From Paraburkholderia rhizosphaerae (GTDB lineage Bacteria > Pseudomonadota > Gammaproteobacteria > Burkholderiales > Burkholderiaceae): a DNA stretch of 64,000 bases. Each line of letters opens with the position of its first letter. Within the stretch, counting starts at the first letter, position 1. The position numbers and the translations under genes are program-made. The notes beneath the pieces were generated by a model. That model was given only the letters and a program-made list of their open reading frames with translations. It did not search any database and was not told the DNA's origin. The DNA lies in the NCBI RefSeq assembly GCF_004366595.1, contig NZ_SORE01000004.1:124001-188000 (forward strand), given 5' to 3'. Positions 46,301 to 56,229 of this stretch are shown in pieces.

Positions 46301-47474
46301 ATGCGCTCGCTTCTGCGGATTGATCCGCGCTGTTGCGGTGCGCGACCGGCTGCGCCGCGTCGCGCGCGTTTTCCCATGCCTCGCGCGCGTCCGGCAGTTC
46401 GAGGTTCGATACGGTGAAACCGGTCAGCCCCGCCTTCGGCCGCGCGCCGCGGCCGGTCGCGCCCTCGTCGCGGATTTCGCCGCCCGCGCCAGTCGCAGCG
46501 CCCGGGAACGGTGAAATCGCGGTCGGGTGGTTATGCGTCTCGACCTTCATCAGCGTATGCGTGAGCTCGACATGACGCCCGTAGTGCTCCGCGAGTTCGC
46601 CATCGCGTTGCGCGGCGCGCGGGAACCAGCGTTCGGCCTGCGCGCCTTGCATGATCGCCGAGTTGTCCGAATACGCGACGATCGTGCCCTGCGGGTTGAG
46701 CTTCTCGGTATTGCGGATCATCGCGAACAGCGACATGTCCTGCGCGGCGCCGTCGATCGTCCACTGCGCGTTGAAGATCTTGTGGCGGCAATGCTCGCTG
46801 TTGGCCTGCGCGAACATCATCAGTTCGACGTCCGTCGGATTGCGGCCGAGCTTCGTGAACGCGTCGACCAGGTAGTCGATCTCGTCGTCCGCCAGCGCGA
46901 GGCCCAGTTCGGCGTTGGCCTGCTCCAGCGCGTGCCGGCCGCGGCCGAGAATATCCACGGTCAGGAGCGGCTTGGCCGGCAGTTCGTCGAACAGATGCAT
47001 TGCGTGGTCGCGCGACGGCGCGACGCTTTCGGTCATCCGGTCGTGCAACGCGTCGGCGACCGCGGCGCGCGCGCTATCCGACAGTGCCTTCTTGCCGCCG
47101 AGCAGGCCGCTTTTCATCACGACCGTGTATTCGATGCCGCGCTCGATCCGGCGCACCTGCGTGAGGCCGCAATGATGCGCGATATCGGTGGCCTTGCTCG
47201 CCCATGGCGATACGGTGCCGAAACGCGGCACGACGAGGAACGTCTCGGTAGCGCCCCGCTCGCTGCCCGCGTCGAACGGATCGCCGTAGTGCATCAGTGC
47301 TTCGATTTTCGCGCTGTCAACGCTTGTGAGCGGCGTTTGAGCATTGACGAAGTGCAGATACTGGCCACGCACGCCGACAATGTTGGCGTCGATGCGCGTC
47401 AGCGTATCGAGCAGGCGGGTTTGACGGAAATCAGAGAGGGCCGAAGCGCCGGGGAAACACGAGAAGTGGGCCAT
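43377..47474 (-). CDS. purL: Phosphoribosylformylglycinamidine synthase
   Basis: 1365 aa single-chain enzyme of purine synthesis, converting FGAR to FGAM with glutamine and ATP. An N-terminal PurS-like domain is followed by two synthetase halves, with [14 protein letters not shown] near residue 230 and [20 protein letters not shown] near 310. The C-terminal glutaminase domain has [29 protein letters not shown] and the nucleophile Cys in GICNGCQ, then VAVAHGEGF. It is longer than the usual 1295 residues, with insertions such as the Ala/Asp/Arg-rich loop near residue 385. It is transcribed alone. Confidence 0.97.
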   Translation of the reverse strand: MAHFSCFPGASALSDFRQTRLLDTLTRIDANIVGVRGQYLHFVNAQTPLTSVDSAKIEALMHYGDPFDAGSERGATETFLVVPRFGTVSPWASKATDIAHHCGLTQVRRIERGIEYTVVMKSGLLGGKKALSDSARAAVADALHDRMTESVAPSRDHAMHLFDELPAKPLLTVDILGRGRHALEQANAELGLALADDEIDYLVDAFTKLGRNPTDVELMMFAQANSEHCRHKIFNAQWTIDGAAQDMSLFAMIRNTEKLNPQGTIVAYSDNSAIMQGAQAERWFPRAAQRDGELAEHYGRHVELTHTLMKVETHNHPTAISPFPGAATGAGGEIRDEGATGRGARPKAGLTGFTVSNLELPDAREAWENARDAAQPVAHRNSADQSAEASAYGRPDRIASPLQIMIDGPLGGAAFNNEFGRPNLGGYFRTYEQNVTGRVRGYHKPIMIAGGIGNISDAHTHKHDLPEGSLLIQLGGPGMRIGMGGGAASSMATGTNTAELDFDSVQRGNPEIERRAQEVINACWQLGERNPILSIHDVGAGGLSNAFPELVDGADKGAHFELRKVPLEESGLSPREIWSNEAQERYVLAIAPSDLPKFEAICDRERCPFAVVGTATVERQLKLTDAEERDANAHQPVDMPMEVLLGKAPRMHRDVKRESVALPPVELTHVSLAEVATSVLRHPTVASKSFLITIGDRSVGGATVRDQMVGPWQVPVADCAITTMDYAGFHGEAMTMAERTPLAVIDAPASGRMAVGEAVTNIAAAPIASLDKLKLSANWMAACGSPGEDAALYDTVKAIGMELCPALGIGIPVGKDSLSMRTKWNDDGVAKEVVAPVSLIISAFAPVDDVRKHLTPQLRTTDEAGRALDTVLIAIDLGRGKNRLGGSILAQVTQQVGDSVPDVDAPQDLKQFFDAIQTLNGAGKLLAYHDRSDGGLWATVCEMAFAGHVGVSLNVDMLTLDPNHEFDYGDAKDWAKQTSGRREDRTLRALFSEELGAVVQVLASERDAVLATLREYGLSACAHVIGKPNERDALEIYRDAKKIYEAPRVELQRAWSEVSWRISRLRDNPACADAEYDALLDAADPGITPHLSFDLSEDVAAPFISKGTRPRVAILREQGVNSHLETAYAFDRAGFDAHDVHMSDLLAGRASLADFAGAVACGGFSYGDVLGAGEGWAKTIRFNAQLADMFAAFFDRKDTFALGICNGCQMMSSLASMIPGADAWPKFTRNKSEKFEARFSLVEVQASPSIFFAGMEGSRIPVAVAHGEGFADFSQQGDASRVAVAMRFVDHRGLPTGQYPFNPNGSPDGITSVTTPDGRFTVLMPHTERVHRTVQMSWAPAQWSAAHGDGSPWMRVFQNARRWLG

Positions 47475-47983
47475 GGACTTGACGTTGTGTGACGTTACGT
47501 CGAAGCGCCTGCGGGGACGACGAATCGGGTTGGTCTTCGATCGCGTATCACAGGCGTCGTTGGGGCGAAGGGAAGTCCGGGATTATAACCCGGGACGGCT
47601 TGCTGGACCGGGGCTCGGGTGGAGGTTTCAGGGACGCCCGGCGGTCCGTGGTCCGAAGTCCGGTGCGTGGGTCGGTTCGGCCATTGCCCGGAGAATGCCC
47701 GGCGGTTCACTCCGCGCGGGTCCCTCGATGGCTCGGTCAGTCGTCCGCAGTGAGTCGTCCGCAATCGGCCGCGCCGTCGTGCCCCCGGTTGATGCCGCCT
47801 CAACGGCCACAGTAGCGGCTTCCCCGGTTCACCAGATGCGACGTCCCCCGTTTGACTGCTATCATTCGGCCTTTCATCAGACCGGTGCGGCATCGGACGG
47901 CATCGTCCGCCAGCCACGCCGTACACGTCACGCATACGGGGACAGCGGGCGTCTCGCGTCCTGCCGGCAACACGAAACACAAT
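47475..47983. other. Divergent intergenic region between purL and the DadA-type gene
   Basis: A 509-base gap with no supportable gene; a long minus-strand frame here is the shadow of the oxidoreductase gene. It contains the probable purL promoter near 47582. The plus-strand part shows no clear promoter. Confidence 0.5.
47582..47587 (-). promoter_or_regulatory. Candidate -10 element of purL inside a dyad
   Basis: A perfect TATAAT on the minus strand is flanked by complementary CCGGG and CCCGG words, forming a small dyad around it. It lies 107 bases before the purL ATG. The -35 position carries only CGGTCC, so the promoter may need an activator, or may be wrong. Confidence 0.4.
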
Positions 47984-49285
47984 ATGGATGTCATTGTCAT
48001 CGGCGGCGGGATTGTCGGCGTCGCCACCGCCTACCAGTTGCGCGCGGCCGGCCATCGGGTCTGCGTGGTCGAACGGCACGCGACCGTCGCGCAAGGCGCG
48101 ACCTATGGCCACGGCGGCACCGTGCTGCCAACCCCGCTCGACGTCTGGTTCGGCCCCACCTTCATGCAGCACCGGCAGGCCGCGAAAAGCGGAATCATCC
48201 GCAAGACCGGTTTCAATGGCGAGGCACGCGAGTTCGTCAAGCGTCTGTCCGCACTGCACGCGCCCGACGCGTTCACGCAGCAATATGCGCGACTGCGGCC
48301 GCTGATCGAATCCGCCCGCGATGCGCTGGCCGATATCGAAGCGCGTTTCGGTCTCGAATTCGAGCAGTCGAGCGGACAACTGTATCTGGTGCGCACCGCG
48401 CAGGAGTGGGAGCAGATCAAGCCGGCACTCGAGTTGCTGGCCCAATTCGAAGTGCCGCACCACGTGCTGACGCCGAACGAGTGCGTCGCGCTCGAGCACT
48501 CGGTGCCGGCCGACCCGCCGTTCGCCGGCGGCGTGCTGTTTCGCGACGAACGCACGGCGAACTGCCCGCTCTTCGCGAAGCTCGTCAAGCAGACTCTCGA
48601 TGCGCAAGGCGGCGTGCAATTCCAGTTCGGCCGCGAGGTCACCGCGATTCGTCTCGATAGCCAACGCGCGGCGGTCGAACTCGCGCCGCGGCCAGGCGAC
48701 CCGGTGCGTTCGCGCGAAGTGGATGTGATCAGCGCCGATGCGATTGTGATCGCGGCGGGCGTCAGCAGTCTGCCGCTGCTCGAGCGGCTTGGCCTGCAGT
48801 TGCCGATGCATCCGTTGCGGCTGCACAACCTCGTTGCGCCGATCGCCCGTGAAGAATTCGCACCGCATACGGCGGTGATCGACGCGATCAAACGCATTAC
48901 GATCACGCGCACCAATCATCGTTTGCGGATTGCCGGCGGCGCGGTGCTGCAAAGCGCGCGCGAAACCGACAAGCCGCTTGGCGAGCCGCTGACGAAAGAA
49001 GCGCTCGCGCTGCTTGGGCAGGCGACGCATGACTGGGTGCCGGGCGCCGCGCGCATCTCGCAGGCGCTGCCATGGGAAGGGATCAAACTGCTGTCGCCGG
49101 ACGGCATGCCGGCGACCGGCAATGCGTTGCATCCGCGGCTTTTCGTCAATATCGGGCATGGGCCGGTTGGCTGGGGACTCGCGTGCGGGTCGGGCAAGCT
49201 GATCGCGGACATGATGTCCGGCCGCGCGCCGGATGTGCCGCCGGAGACGGTTGCGGCGCTAGGGCCGGAGCGGTTTCGGCGCTGA
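47984..49285 (+). CDS. FAD-dependent D-amino acid dehydrogenase-like oxidoreductase
   Basis: 433 aa DadA/DAO-type flavoprotein. It opens MDVIVIGGGIVGVATAYQLRA, with the dinucleotide motif at residues 7-12; TYGHGGTVLPTP near 44 and the C-terminal FVNIGHGPVGWGLACGSGKLI are family marks. It likely oxidises a D-amino acid or related amine and passes electrons to the respiratory chain. ATG at 47984 was selected because the family begins at the beta strand before the FAD motif. No alanine racemase gene is nearby, unlike the classical dad operon, so the substrate is open. Confidence 0.92.
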   Translation: MDVIVIGGGIVGVATAYQLRAAGHRVCVVERHATVAQGATYGHGGTVLPTPLDVWFGPTFMQHRQAAKSGIIRKTGFNGEAREFVKRLSALHAPDAFTQQYARLRPLIESARDALADIEARFGLEFEQSSGQLYLVRTAQEWEQIKPALELLAQFEVPHHVLTPNECVALEHSVPADPPFAGGVLFRDERTANCPLFAKLVKQTLDAQGGVQFQFGREVTAIRLDSQRAAVELAPRPGDPVRSREVDVISADAIVIAAGVSSLPLLERLGLQLPMHPLRLHNLVAPIAREEFAPHTAVIDAIKRITITRTNHRLRIAGGAVLQSARETDKPLGEPLTKEALALLGQATHDWVPGAARISQALPWEGIKLLSPDGMPATGNALHPRLFVNIGHGPVGWGLACGSGKLIADMMSGRAPDVPPETVAALGPERFRR

Positions 49286-49328
49286 CGGGAGTGGCTGGCG
49301 TAATTGTCGGGACTGGTGGGACCGGTTG

Positions 49329-49414
49329 GCTGCGTGGCTGGCGTAGCTTCGTCACTGACGTCGCCGCGTCGCTGCGTGGCTGGCGTCGCTGTATGGCCGC
49401 ATGACTGACGTCGC
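49329..49414. repeat. Imperfect direct repeat of about 40 bp
   Basis: GCTGCGTGGCTGGCGT followed by ACTGACGTCGC occurs twice, at 49329-49364 and 49371-49414, with a slightly longer interior in the second copy. It lies in the gap after the oxidoreductase gene. The rest of 49286-49617 shows no gene. Confidence 0.7.
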
Positions 49415-49617
49415 GCTTGGCGTCGCTAGCGCGATTCACGTGGCGTGCGCCGCCACACGCTTCGCACCGGTTGCATGCCACTGGTACAGGCATACGTGTT
49501 GCCACTACCATGGAGGTCGGCGCGAGCGCGGCGCATGTCTTTCAACGTGCCGTCTGTGCGCCGCGTGACATCGCTATCCCGCTACCCGGCTACTCTTTCC
49601 CGCGCTCCAACGCCGCC

Positions 49618-51285
49618 ATGACCACTCCGTCCTCCGCGTCTTCGTCGGGTTCCGCTCCCGCCGCCGCGCCGATGCTTGTCCATTCGCATGACCGGCCGCT
49701 ACCGCTTTTCACCGTCGCCGAACTGCGCGCGCTCGAAACGCAAGCCGCCGCCGCGCTGCCGCCTCACGCGCTGATGGCGCGCGCGGGCGCCGCGGCCGCG
49801 CGCTTTCTCACCGAACAGATTGCGCACGACGGCTCAGTGGACGCCGCTCACCCGGTGCTGCTGATTGCCGGCCCCGGCAACAACGGCGGCGACGCGCTTG
49901 TCGTGGCCGCTGAGTTGCAGCGCGCGGGCGTGGCCGTCGCCGTGTGCATGCCGTTCGAAGTGAAGCCTGACGATGCACGCTGGGCACTCAACGAAGCGCG
50001 CGCGGCCGGTGTCCCGATTTCGCAAACGCCGCCTGCGTCATTCGACAACTATGGCTGGCTGGTCGACGGGATGTTCGGCATCGGCCTCGCGCGGCCACTC
50101 GACGGTGTGTTCGCCGAACTCGCGCAGCGGCTCAGCGCGCGCGCGATCGGGACTCGCGGCGATGCGCACGTGCACCATGCTGCGGCACCCTACGCGCTAC
50201 CCGGCATACCCGTCACGCATGGACGCGTGCTCGCGCTCGATGTGCCGAGCGGCCTCGATAGCGACACCGGCAACGTCGTCGATGGCGGCGCCGCGGTTCG
50301 CGCAACCTGCACGGTCACGTTCATCGGCGCGAAGCCTGGCCTCTTCATGGGCGTAGGCCGCGATCTCGCGGGCGCGGTGACGGTCGCGCCGATCGGCATC
50401 GACGCAAGCGGTCACGCCGCCGGCGCCGTGCTGAACGCACCGTCGTTGTTCTCGTCGCACTTCCCGGCACGCGATTTCGCGACGCATAAGGGTACGTTCG
50501 GCAGCCTCGCCGTGGTCGGCGGCGATACCGGCATGTGCGGCGCGCCGATCCTCGCCGCACGCGCCGCGCTCTATACCGGCGCCGGCAAGGTGCATGTCGC
50601 ATTGCTCGGCGAAGGCGGCCCGGCCTATGATCCGCCTCACCCCGAACTGATGCTGCACGCGCTCGACGATCTGCCGCTCGACAGCATGGACGCGCTGTCG
50701 ATCGGCTGCGGGATGGGCCGCCGCGAGCGCGCGGCGCGGGTATTGCGCGACGTGCTGGCGCTCGATGTGCCGAAACTTTTCGATGCGGACGCGCTTAACC
50801 TGCTCGCGCGCGACCCGGCACTTGCCGCCGCACTGCAGGCGCGCGGAACACAAGCGCAAGACCCGGCGATCGTCACGCCGCATCCGCTCGAAGCCGCACG
50901 CCTGCTCGGCATCGACGCGCCGGCGGTACAGCGCGATCGGCTCGCGGCCGCGCGCGAACTCGCCCGTCGTCTCGCCAGTATCGTCGTGCTGAAAGGCGCC
51001 GGCACGGTGATCGCCGCGCCGGACAGCCGTCTCGCGATCAATCCGACCGGCAACGCGGCGCTCGCGACAGGCGGCACCGGCGACGTGCTAGGCGGCATCA
51101 TCGGCGCGCTGCTCGCGCAGGGCCTGCCGCGCTATGAAGCCGCGCTCGCGGGTGTCTACCTGCATGGGCTCGCGGCGGACGCGCTTACCGCGCGCGGCGA
51201 CGGTCCAGCCGGCTGCACCGCCGGCGAGCTCGCGCCGATGGTGCGCAAGCTGATCAACCGGCTGTGGTATCCGGCACAGGGGTGA
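49618..51285 (+). CDS. nnr: Bifunctional NAD(P)H-hydrate epimerase / ADP-dependent dehydratase
   Basis: 555 aa metabolite-repair enzyme restoring hydrated NADH and NADPH. The YjeF-N epimerase domain (about 25-250) has AGPGNNGGDALVVAAELQ, DGMFGIGLARPL and ALDVPSGLDSDTG. The C-terminal ribokinase-like dehydratase (about 285-550) has KGTFGSLAVVGGDTGMCGAP, KGAGTVIAAPD and NPTGNAALATGGTGDVLGG. ATG at 49618 gives a short Ser/Ala-rich tail before the fold; an in-frame ATG 36 codons upstream also lacks a ribosome site and is less likely. Confidence 0.94.
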   Translation: MTTPSSASSSGSAPAAAPMLVHSHDRPLPLFTVAELRALETQAAAALPPHALMARAGAAAARFLTEQIAHDGSVDAAHPVLLIAGPGNNGGDALVVAAELQRAGVAVAVCMPFEVKPDDARWALNEARAAGVPISQTPPASFDNYGWLVDGMFGIGLARPLDGVFAELAQRLSARAIGTRGDAHVHHAAAPYALPGIPVTHGRVLALDVPSGLDSDTGNVVDGGAAVRATCTVTFIGAKPGLFMGVGRDLAGAVTVAPIGIDASGHAAGAVLNAPSLFSSHFPARDFATHKGTFGSLAVVGGDTGMCGAPILAARAALYTGAGKVHVALLGEGGPAYDPPHPELMLHALDDLPLDSMDALSIGCGMGRRERAARVLRDVLALDVPKLFDADALNLLARDPALAAALQARGTQAQDPAIVTPHPLEAARLLGIDAPAVQRDRLAAARELARRLASIVVLKGAGTVIAAPDSRLAINPTGNAALATGGTGDVLGGIIGALLAQGLPRYEAALAGVYLHGLAADALTARGDGPAGCTAGELAPMVRKLINRLWYPAQG

Positions 51286-51322
51286 AGCAACGGAACATGC
51301 TCCGCAGGAGCACGCGCGCGGG

Positions 51323-52183
51323 TCACACAGCGTGCGCGCCGGGTTGCAGCATCGGATAGGTGAACAGCAGAAAGTGCGTCGCGTTCAGCGCGAAATGCGC
51401 GAGCACCGAAGCCGCGAGACCGCCAAAACGGTACGCGAGCCCGTAGCCAAGTCCGGCAACCGCGGCGAATACGACCAACAGCCAGCCGCCGCCCGGCAGA
51501 TGCATCAGCCCGAACAGCGCGGCGGCGACAACGACCGCAATCGTCTTGCCGAATCGATGGCCGTCGAGCAGACGTGTAATGCCGCCTTGCAAATAACCGC
51601 GAAAAAACGCTTCCTCGACGACCGAAACCAGCAACAGGTTATTGAGCAGGAAAAGCCCGGCGTGCGCCGGCCACTTTGGTTCCCAGACAACCACGCGCAA
51701 CGCCAGCGCGGTGCCGAGACACACCACCGCCGTCAGCAGCCAGCCGCCGACACCCGCGATCAGCGACATGGTCGCGTTTTGAGGTCCGCGCACCCAGCGG
51801 AAGATCAGCAGCAGCCAGAACGCGACGAGTGGCTTGTCGAGATTCAGGTACATCGTGAACGGCAGCGCATCGGGCGTGAAGCGCTCGGCCTGAATCACGC
51901 GCGGGTTATGAAAGCCCGGCACCCCGTGAAGAATCAGCGCGACGCCCAGCACGATGAATACTGCATGGGCCGCGCGCCGCACACTCGGCGGGCGCGGCGG
52001 CAACACCGCGTAGGCGAGTACCAGCAGCACGGCAATCGCAACGAGCGCCACCGCGTTCAGCATCCCGTCAGCGAGCGCGGCACCGTAGCCGATCACGAGC
52101 AGCGTCACTGCGATCGCGCGCCGCTCGATCGTCCACGTCGCAGGTACGGCGAGAAAAATGGCGGCCCATGACAAGACGAACAT
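51323..52183 (-). CDS. CPBP-family intramembrane metalloprotease
   Basis: 286 aa, about eight membrane helices. The Abi/CAAX motif 1 SVVEEAFFRGYLQ is near residue 190, motif 2 LFGLMHLPGGGW near 227 and motif 3 LAHFALNATHF near 265, giving the two Glu and two His that bind zinc in this family. Bacterial members can act as membrane proteases or in bacteriocin self-immunity; none of these roles is shown by the context. ATG at 52183. It converges on the nnr gene and is divergent from pgi. Confidence 0.9.
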   Translation of the reverse strand: MFVLSWAAIFLAVPATWTIERRAIAVTLLVIGYGAALADGMLNAVALVAIAVLLVLAYAVLPPRPPSVRRAAHAVFIVLGVALILHGVPGFHNPRVIQAERFTPDALPFTMYLNLDKPLVAFWLLLIFRWVRGPQNATMSLIAGVGGWLLTAVVCLGTALALRVVVWEPKWPAHAGLFLLNNLLLVSVVEEAFFRGYLQGGITRLLDGHRFGKTIAVVVAAALFGLMHLPGGGWLLVVFAAVAGLGYGLAYRFGGLAASVLAHFALNATHFLLFTYPMLQPGAHAV

Positions 52184-52435
52184 CGAATCCCCGCAAAGAT
52201 AGCGTCCGCGCATCCGGGCATTTAGTCTGAACAATGCGCTGAACAAAGCGCGACGATACCGTATCGTTGTGGATCGCGTGCTGAACCCGGCATTCGACGC
52301 GTCCCGGTATCTGGGGTCGCCGCGGCTCCCCTGACTGCCGCCATCGACGGCCGTTATACTGAATGACTGCGTTGCCCGACGGCGCGCCGCGACTGCGCCG
52401 CCCTCCTTTCGTGCCTCTTCGTTTGACGGACGGTT

Positions 52436-54058
52436 ATGACCAAGATCACTTTCCCCGCCTGGACCTCGCTGCAAGCGCACTACGAGCAGATTCGCGATGC
52501 GCGGCTGCGCGACTGGTTCGCCCCTGAGAACGACCCCGCCCCCACCCGTGCCGAACGCTTTACGTACTCGGGTGGCGGTCTCGCGGCCGATTTTTCCAAG
52601 AATCGCATTACCGACGAGACGCTGAAGCTGCTCGTCCAGCTCGCGCGTGAAGCGGGCGTCGAGAAGCGCCGCGACGCGATGTTCGCCGGCGAGATCGTCA
52701 ACCCGACGGAGGGGCGCGCGGTGCTGCATACCGCGTTGCGCGCAAGCGATCCGAAAGCGCCGTTCCACGCGCAGGTGCAAGCCGAGCGCGCGAAGATGGC
52801 CGCGTTCGCGACGCAGGTGCGCGACGGCAAGTGGACCGGCTACACCGGCAAGCGCATTCGCCATATCGTCAATATCGGCATCGGCGGCTCGGATCTCGGG
52901 CCGAAGATGGTCGTGCATGCGCTAAAGCACATCGCGTCGCCCGATATCTCCGCGCACTTCGTGTCGAATGTCGACGGCGCCGATCTGTACCGTGTGCTCG
53001 AGCAGATCGATCCTGAAGAAACGTTGACGATCGTCGTATCGAAAACGTTTACAACGCTTGAGACGATGACCAACGCGCATTCGATGCGCGACTGGTTCCT
53101 GCAGAAAGGCTGCCCGGAAAATGCGCTCGCGAAGCATTTCGTCGGCGTGTCCGCGAATCCGACCGAAGTCGTCAAATTCGGCATCGCGAAGGAGAACGTC
53201 TTCGAGATGTGGGACTGGGTCGGCGGCCGCTATTCGCTGTGGTCCGCGGTGGGTCTGTCGATCATGATCTCGATCGGACCCGCTCATTTCGACGAGCTGC
53301 TCGCCGGCGCGAATGAAATGGACCAGCACTTCCGCACCGCGCCGCTCGAGCGCAATCTGCCGGTGCTGCTCGGCATGATCGGCATCTGGTATCGAAACTT
53401 CTTCGGCTCGCAGAGTTACCTTGTCGCGCCGTACTCGGAAGCGCTACATTTCCTGCCGTCGTATCTGCAGCAGCTGGAGATGGAGAGCAACGGCAAGCAG
53501 GCGCGCCTCGACGGCACGATGGTCGAGTATGAGACCTCCGCGGTCACATGGGGCGAACCGGGCACGAACGGTCAGCACGCGTTCTTCCAGATGCTGCATC
53601 AGGGACCGACGATCGTGCCGATCGATTTCATCGCGGTGCTCACGCCCGAGCATCCGCTCGCGAGCCATCACCCGAAACTGCTCGCGAATTGCTTCGCGCA
53701 AAGCGAGGCGATGATGCTCGGCCGCACCGTCGAAGAAGCAAAGAAGGTCGCCGGCCCGAACAAGCCGGAACTCGTGCCGCACATCGTGTTCCCCGGCAAC
53801 CGGCCGACCACCACGCTGCTCGTCGATGCGCTGACCGCCCGCTCGCTCGGCGCGCTGATCGCGCTTTACGAGCACAAGGTGCTGACGCAGGGAACCGTGT
53901 GGGACATCAATTCGTTCGATCAGTGGGGCGTCGAACTGGGCAAGATTCTCGGCAAGGTGGTCGAGGCCGATCTGACCGCCGCGAACGTCGAAGCAGGCAA
54001 GCACGATTCGTCGACCTCCGCGTTGATCGCGCGGGCGCGGGCGGCGTTGAAGAAGTAA
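52436..54058 (+). CDS. pgi: Glucose-6-phosphate isomerase
   Basis: 540 aa. Interconverts glucose-6-phosphate and fructose-6-phosphate. [13 protein letters not shown] near residue 143, [13 protein letters not shown] near 205, the signature [17 protein letters not shown] near 262 and catalytic residues in [12 protein letters not shown] near 375 are all present. The product links to OtsA and ManC substrates elsewhere in the window. A strong terminator follows. Confidence 0.97.
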   Translation: MTKITFPAWTSLQAHYEQIRDARLRDWFAPENDPAPTRAERFTYSGGGLAADFSKNRITDETLKLLVQLAREAGVEKRRDAMFAGEIVNPTEGRAVLHTALRASDPKAPFHAQVQAERAKMAAFATQVRDGKWTGYTGKRIRHIVNIGIGGSDLGPKMVVHALKHIASPDISAHFVSNVDGADLYRVLEQIDPEETLTIVVSKTFTTLETMTNAHSMRDWFLQKGCPENALAKHFVGVSANPTEVVKFGIAKENVFEMWDWVGGRYSLWSAVGLSIMISIGPAHFDELLAGANEMDQHFRTAPLERNLPVLLGMIGIWYRNFFGSQSYLVAPYSEALHFLPSYLQQLEMESNGKQARLDGTMVEYETSAVTWGEPGTNGQHAFFQMLHQGPTIVPIDFIAVLTPEHPLASHHPKLLANCFAQSEAMMLGRTVEEAKKVAGPNKPELVPHIVFPGNRPTTTLLVDALTARSLGALIALYEHKVLTQGTVWDINSFDQWGVELGKILGKVVEADLTAANVEAGKHDSSTSALIARARAALKK

Positions 54059-54097
54059 CGCGCTGCGGTTGCTGGGTGCACGCGCGCTGTTGAACAG

Positions 54098-54129
54098 AAC
54101 GGGCCGTTGAACTTCAACGGCCCGTTTTT
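54098..54129. terminator. Terminator between pgi and ybbA
   Basis: A perfect 13-bp stem (AACGGGCCGTTGA with its complement) and 3-base loop are followed by TTTTT on the plus strand. It lies 39 bases after the pgi stop and may also stop ybbA transcripts arriving from the other side. Confidence 0.9.
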
Positions 54130-54213
54130 GCGCGGTGTTTGCGCTTTCTTTGGGCTGCGCTTTTTTGCGCGCGTTGTTTGGCCGTTTGCAGGTTTTTCGC
54201 GAACGACGCGTGG

Positions 54214-54900
54214 TCAGACGAGACGGCCCGCTTCGATCGTCACTGTGGTGTCGCAGCGGCGCGCGAGTTCAATATCGTGTGTGACGAGTACAAGCGTCGC
54301 GCCATTCGCGCGATTCATCTCGAACATCAGGTCGATCACCGCGTGGCCCGTGGCTGCGTCGAGACTGCCGGTCGGTTCGTCGGCAAAAAGGATCGCCGGA
54401 TGCGTGACAAATGCGCGCGCCAGCGCGACACGCTGCTGTTCGCCACCCGACAGCAGCTTCGGATAGTGGCGCATCCGCTCACCGAGCCCCACCTGCGTCA
54501 GCAGCGTGCGCGCCCGCGCGACGATATCGCGCGCCGCCATGCCACCGCGCAACTCGAGCGGCAACGTGACGTTCTCGAGCGCGGTCAGATGCGGCATCAA
54601 CTGGAACGACTGGAACACGAAGCCCACCGAGCCGCTGCGCAGCGCCGCACGCCCATCTTCGTCGAGTTCGGATAACTCACGGCCGAGCAGCCGAACCGAG
54701 CCCGACGTCGCGCTGTCCAATCCCGCGAGCAGGCCAAGCAGCGTAGACTTGCCCGAGCCTGAAGCGCCGACAATCGCGACACGGCTGCTGGCTTCGATCG
54801 ACAGGTCGATGTTGTCGAGTATCGTCAGCTCGCCTGTCGCGTCCCTAACCTTCTTCGACAAACCCCGCACTTCGATGACTGGATCGGATTTATTTTGCAT
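54214..54900 (-). CDS. ybbA: ABC transporter ATP-binding protein, YbbA type
   Basis: 228 aa ATPase of the LolD/MacB/YbbA group. Walker A GASGSGKSTL is at residues 45-54, Q-loop FVFQSFQLMP near 92, the ABC signature LSGGEQQRVALARA near 145 and Walker B ILFADEPTGSLD near 168, with the switch His in LVTHD. In E. coli ybbA is followed by the permease ybbP and lies divergent to tesA. Here the divergent tesA is kept but no permease gene follows. Its ATG and that of tesA overlap in the word CATG, and no ribosome site is visible. Confidence 0.92.
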   Translation of the reverse strand: MQNKSDPVIEVRGLSKKVRDATGELTILDNIDLSIEASSRVAIVGASGSGKSTLLGLLAGLDSATSGSVRLLGRELSELDEDGRAALRSGSVGFVFQSFQLMPHLTALENVTLPLELRGGMAARDIVARARTLLTQVGLGERMRHYPKLLSGGEQQRVALARAFVTHPAILFADEPTGSLDAATGHAVIDLMFEMNRANGATLVLVTHDIELARRCDTTVTIEAGRLV

Positions 54901-55624
54901 GGTGACGCGTAGGTTGAAAGTGCGCTCGTTGTTGCGGGCCGCGCTGATCGCCGCCACCGTGGCGAGCGTCGTGTCGAGCGCGACCTTCGCCACTCATGCC
55001 GATGCGGCCGAGGCCGCGTTGGTCAACGTTGCGGCCAACGCAGCGCCGGCTGCCGCAGCCAAACCGGTGATCGTCGTACTTGGCGATAGCCTGTCCGCCG
55101 AGTATGGGCTGCCTCGCGATACCGGTTGGGTTCAGCTGATGCGTCAGCGCCTGTCCGATCAGCGGCTCGATTATAGCGTTGCGAATGCAAGCATCAGCGG
55201 CGACACCACGAGCGGCGGCCGCGCGCGCCTGCCCGTGCTGCTCGAACGGCTAAAGCCATCGATCGTGATCGTCGAACTGGGCGCCAACGATGCACTCCGC
55301 GGCGTACCGCTATCCACGACCGCGGACAACCTGCGCACGATCATCGAACAGGCGCAGCAGGCGCATGCGAAGGTCGTGCTGGTCGGAATGTACGTTCCGC
55401 CTAATTACGGCCCCGACTACACGCAGAAGTTCCACCGCATGTACACCACGTTGTCCAACGAACTGCATGTGCCGCTCGTGCCGTTTCTGCTCGCGGGCAT
55501 CGCGGACAAACCTGACATGTTTCAGGCCGATCAGATCCATCCGACCCGGCAGGCACAGCCCGTGCTACTCGACAACGTGTGGCCCGCGCTGAAGCCTCTG
55601 TTACACACAACTTCGACGCGGTGA
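54899..55624 (+). CDS. tesA: Periplasmic SGNH arylesterase / lysophospholipase L1-like thioesterase
   Basis: 241 aa. A long signal region (basic VTRRLKVRSLL, hydrophobic to about residue 30, cleavage near THADA) precedes the SGNH hydrolase: block I VVLGDSLSAEYGLP near residue 60 (nucleophile Ser), block III ELGANDALRG near 123 and block V DQIHPTRQAQ near 218 (Asp and His). It hydrolyses thioesters or lysophospholipids in the periplasm. The first ATG overlaps the ybbA start; GTG one codon later or a downstream TTG/GTG are alternatives. The divergent pairing with ybbA is conserved in proteobacteria. Confidence 0.92.
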   Translation: MVTRRLKVRSLLRAALIAATVASVVSSATFATHADAAEAALVNVAANAAPAAAAKPVIVVLGDSLSAEYGLPRDTGWVQLMRQRLSDQRLDYSVANASISGDTTSGGRARLPVLLERLKPSIVIVELGANDALRGVPLSTTADNLRTIIEQAQQAHAKVVLVGMYVPPNYGPDYTQKFHRMYTTLSNELHVPLVPFLLAGIADKPDMFQADQIHPTRQAQPVLLDNVWPALKPLLHTTSTR

Positions 55625-55743
55625 ACAGCACGCCAACATCCTGTTTCCTACTATTGGGGAACGTGCCCGGATGATGTCTATCTTGACACTCGCGCCGGCC
55701 CCGCAAACCGGCTCTCTTTGTAAGCGACTATGAAGGAGATGAC

Positions 55744-56088
55744 GTGAAACACTTACCTCTTATCGCTTTAACCGTGGCGATCTCCGCTTGTGCCGCTCAA
55801 CCGCCTGCTGGTGTGCAGTCCGTTGGAACGAGCCAGCAACCTCCCGCAACCGTCGGCAAGTGCATCGCGCAGAAATGGGCCGACAAGTCGCAACAACAGG
55901 TCGTGTCGCAGAACACGCTGGCCTGGGACAGGTCGATGGACGTGTACGTGCCAGGTCAGCAACCGCCCGGCGGCGCCGCCGCAATCGTGCGGCCTTCGTA
56001 TCAAGGCTCCGGAACCTGGGTTGGGTTCCGTCCGGGTAGCGGCGGTGCAGGTGCGAACGCTACTGCCGATATCAGCGGCTGCCTGTAG
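55744..56088 (+). CDS. Small lipoprotein of unknown function
   Basis: 114 aa. Short lipoprotein signal MKHLPLIALTVAISAC with lipobox at Cys16. The mature part has a Gln/Pro-rich linker then a conserved-looking domain with GKCIAQKWADKSQQQVV, NTLAWDRSMDVYVPG and a C-terminal ISGCL, whose two cysteines may pair. I do not recognise the family. The start is GTG with an excellent AAGGAGATGAC upstream. It stands alone and shares a bidirectional terminator with ppiD. Confidence 0.85.
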   Translation: MKHLPLIALTVAISACAAQPPAGVQSVGTSQQPPATVGKCIAQKWADKSQQQVVSQNTLAWDRSMDVYVPGQQPPGGAAAIVRPSYQGSGTWVGFRPGSGGAGANATADISGCL

Positions 56089-56153
56089 ACGCGTGCTTGC
56101 GCGCATTTCAGGCGCGCTTCTTTTTCAATCGTTTGAAGTTCATGCATTAAACG

Positions 56154-56180
56154 AAAAGCCCCGCATTTGCGGGGCTTTTT
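56154..56180. terminator. Bidirectional terminator between the small lipoprotein gene and ppiD
   Basis: AGCCCCGC and its complement form an 8-bp stem with a 4-base loop, flanked by AAAA on the left and TTTTT on the right. It can act in both directions for the two converging genes. Confidence 0.88.
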
Positions 56181-56229
56181 GTTGGTTCTCGCTAAATTGA
56201 GGAGACTAGCGCTTCAGGAGCGTTACGCG

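Noticed and set aside
47495..49159. 554-codon minus-strand frame
   Set aside because: Lies antisense to the complete DadA-type gene; composition is Arg-rich with no domain, an artefact of GC-rich third positions.
51323..52183. CPBP protease as bacteriocin immunity gene
   Set aside because: No bacteriocin precursor or export genes lie nearby, so only the family call is kept.
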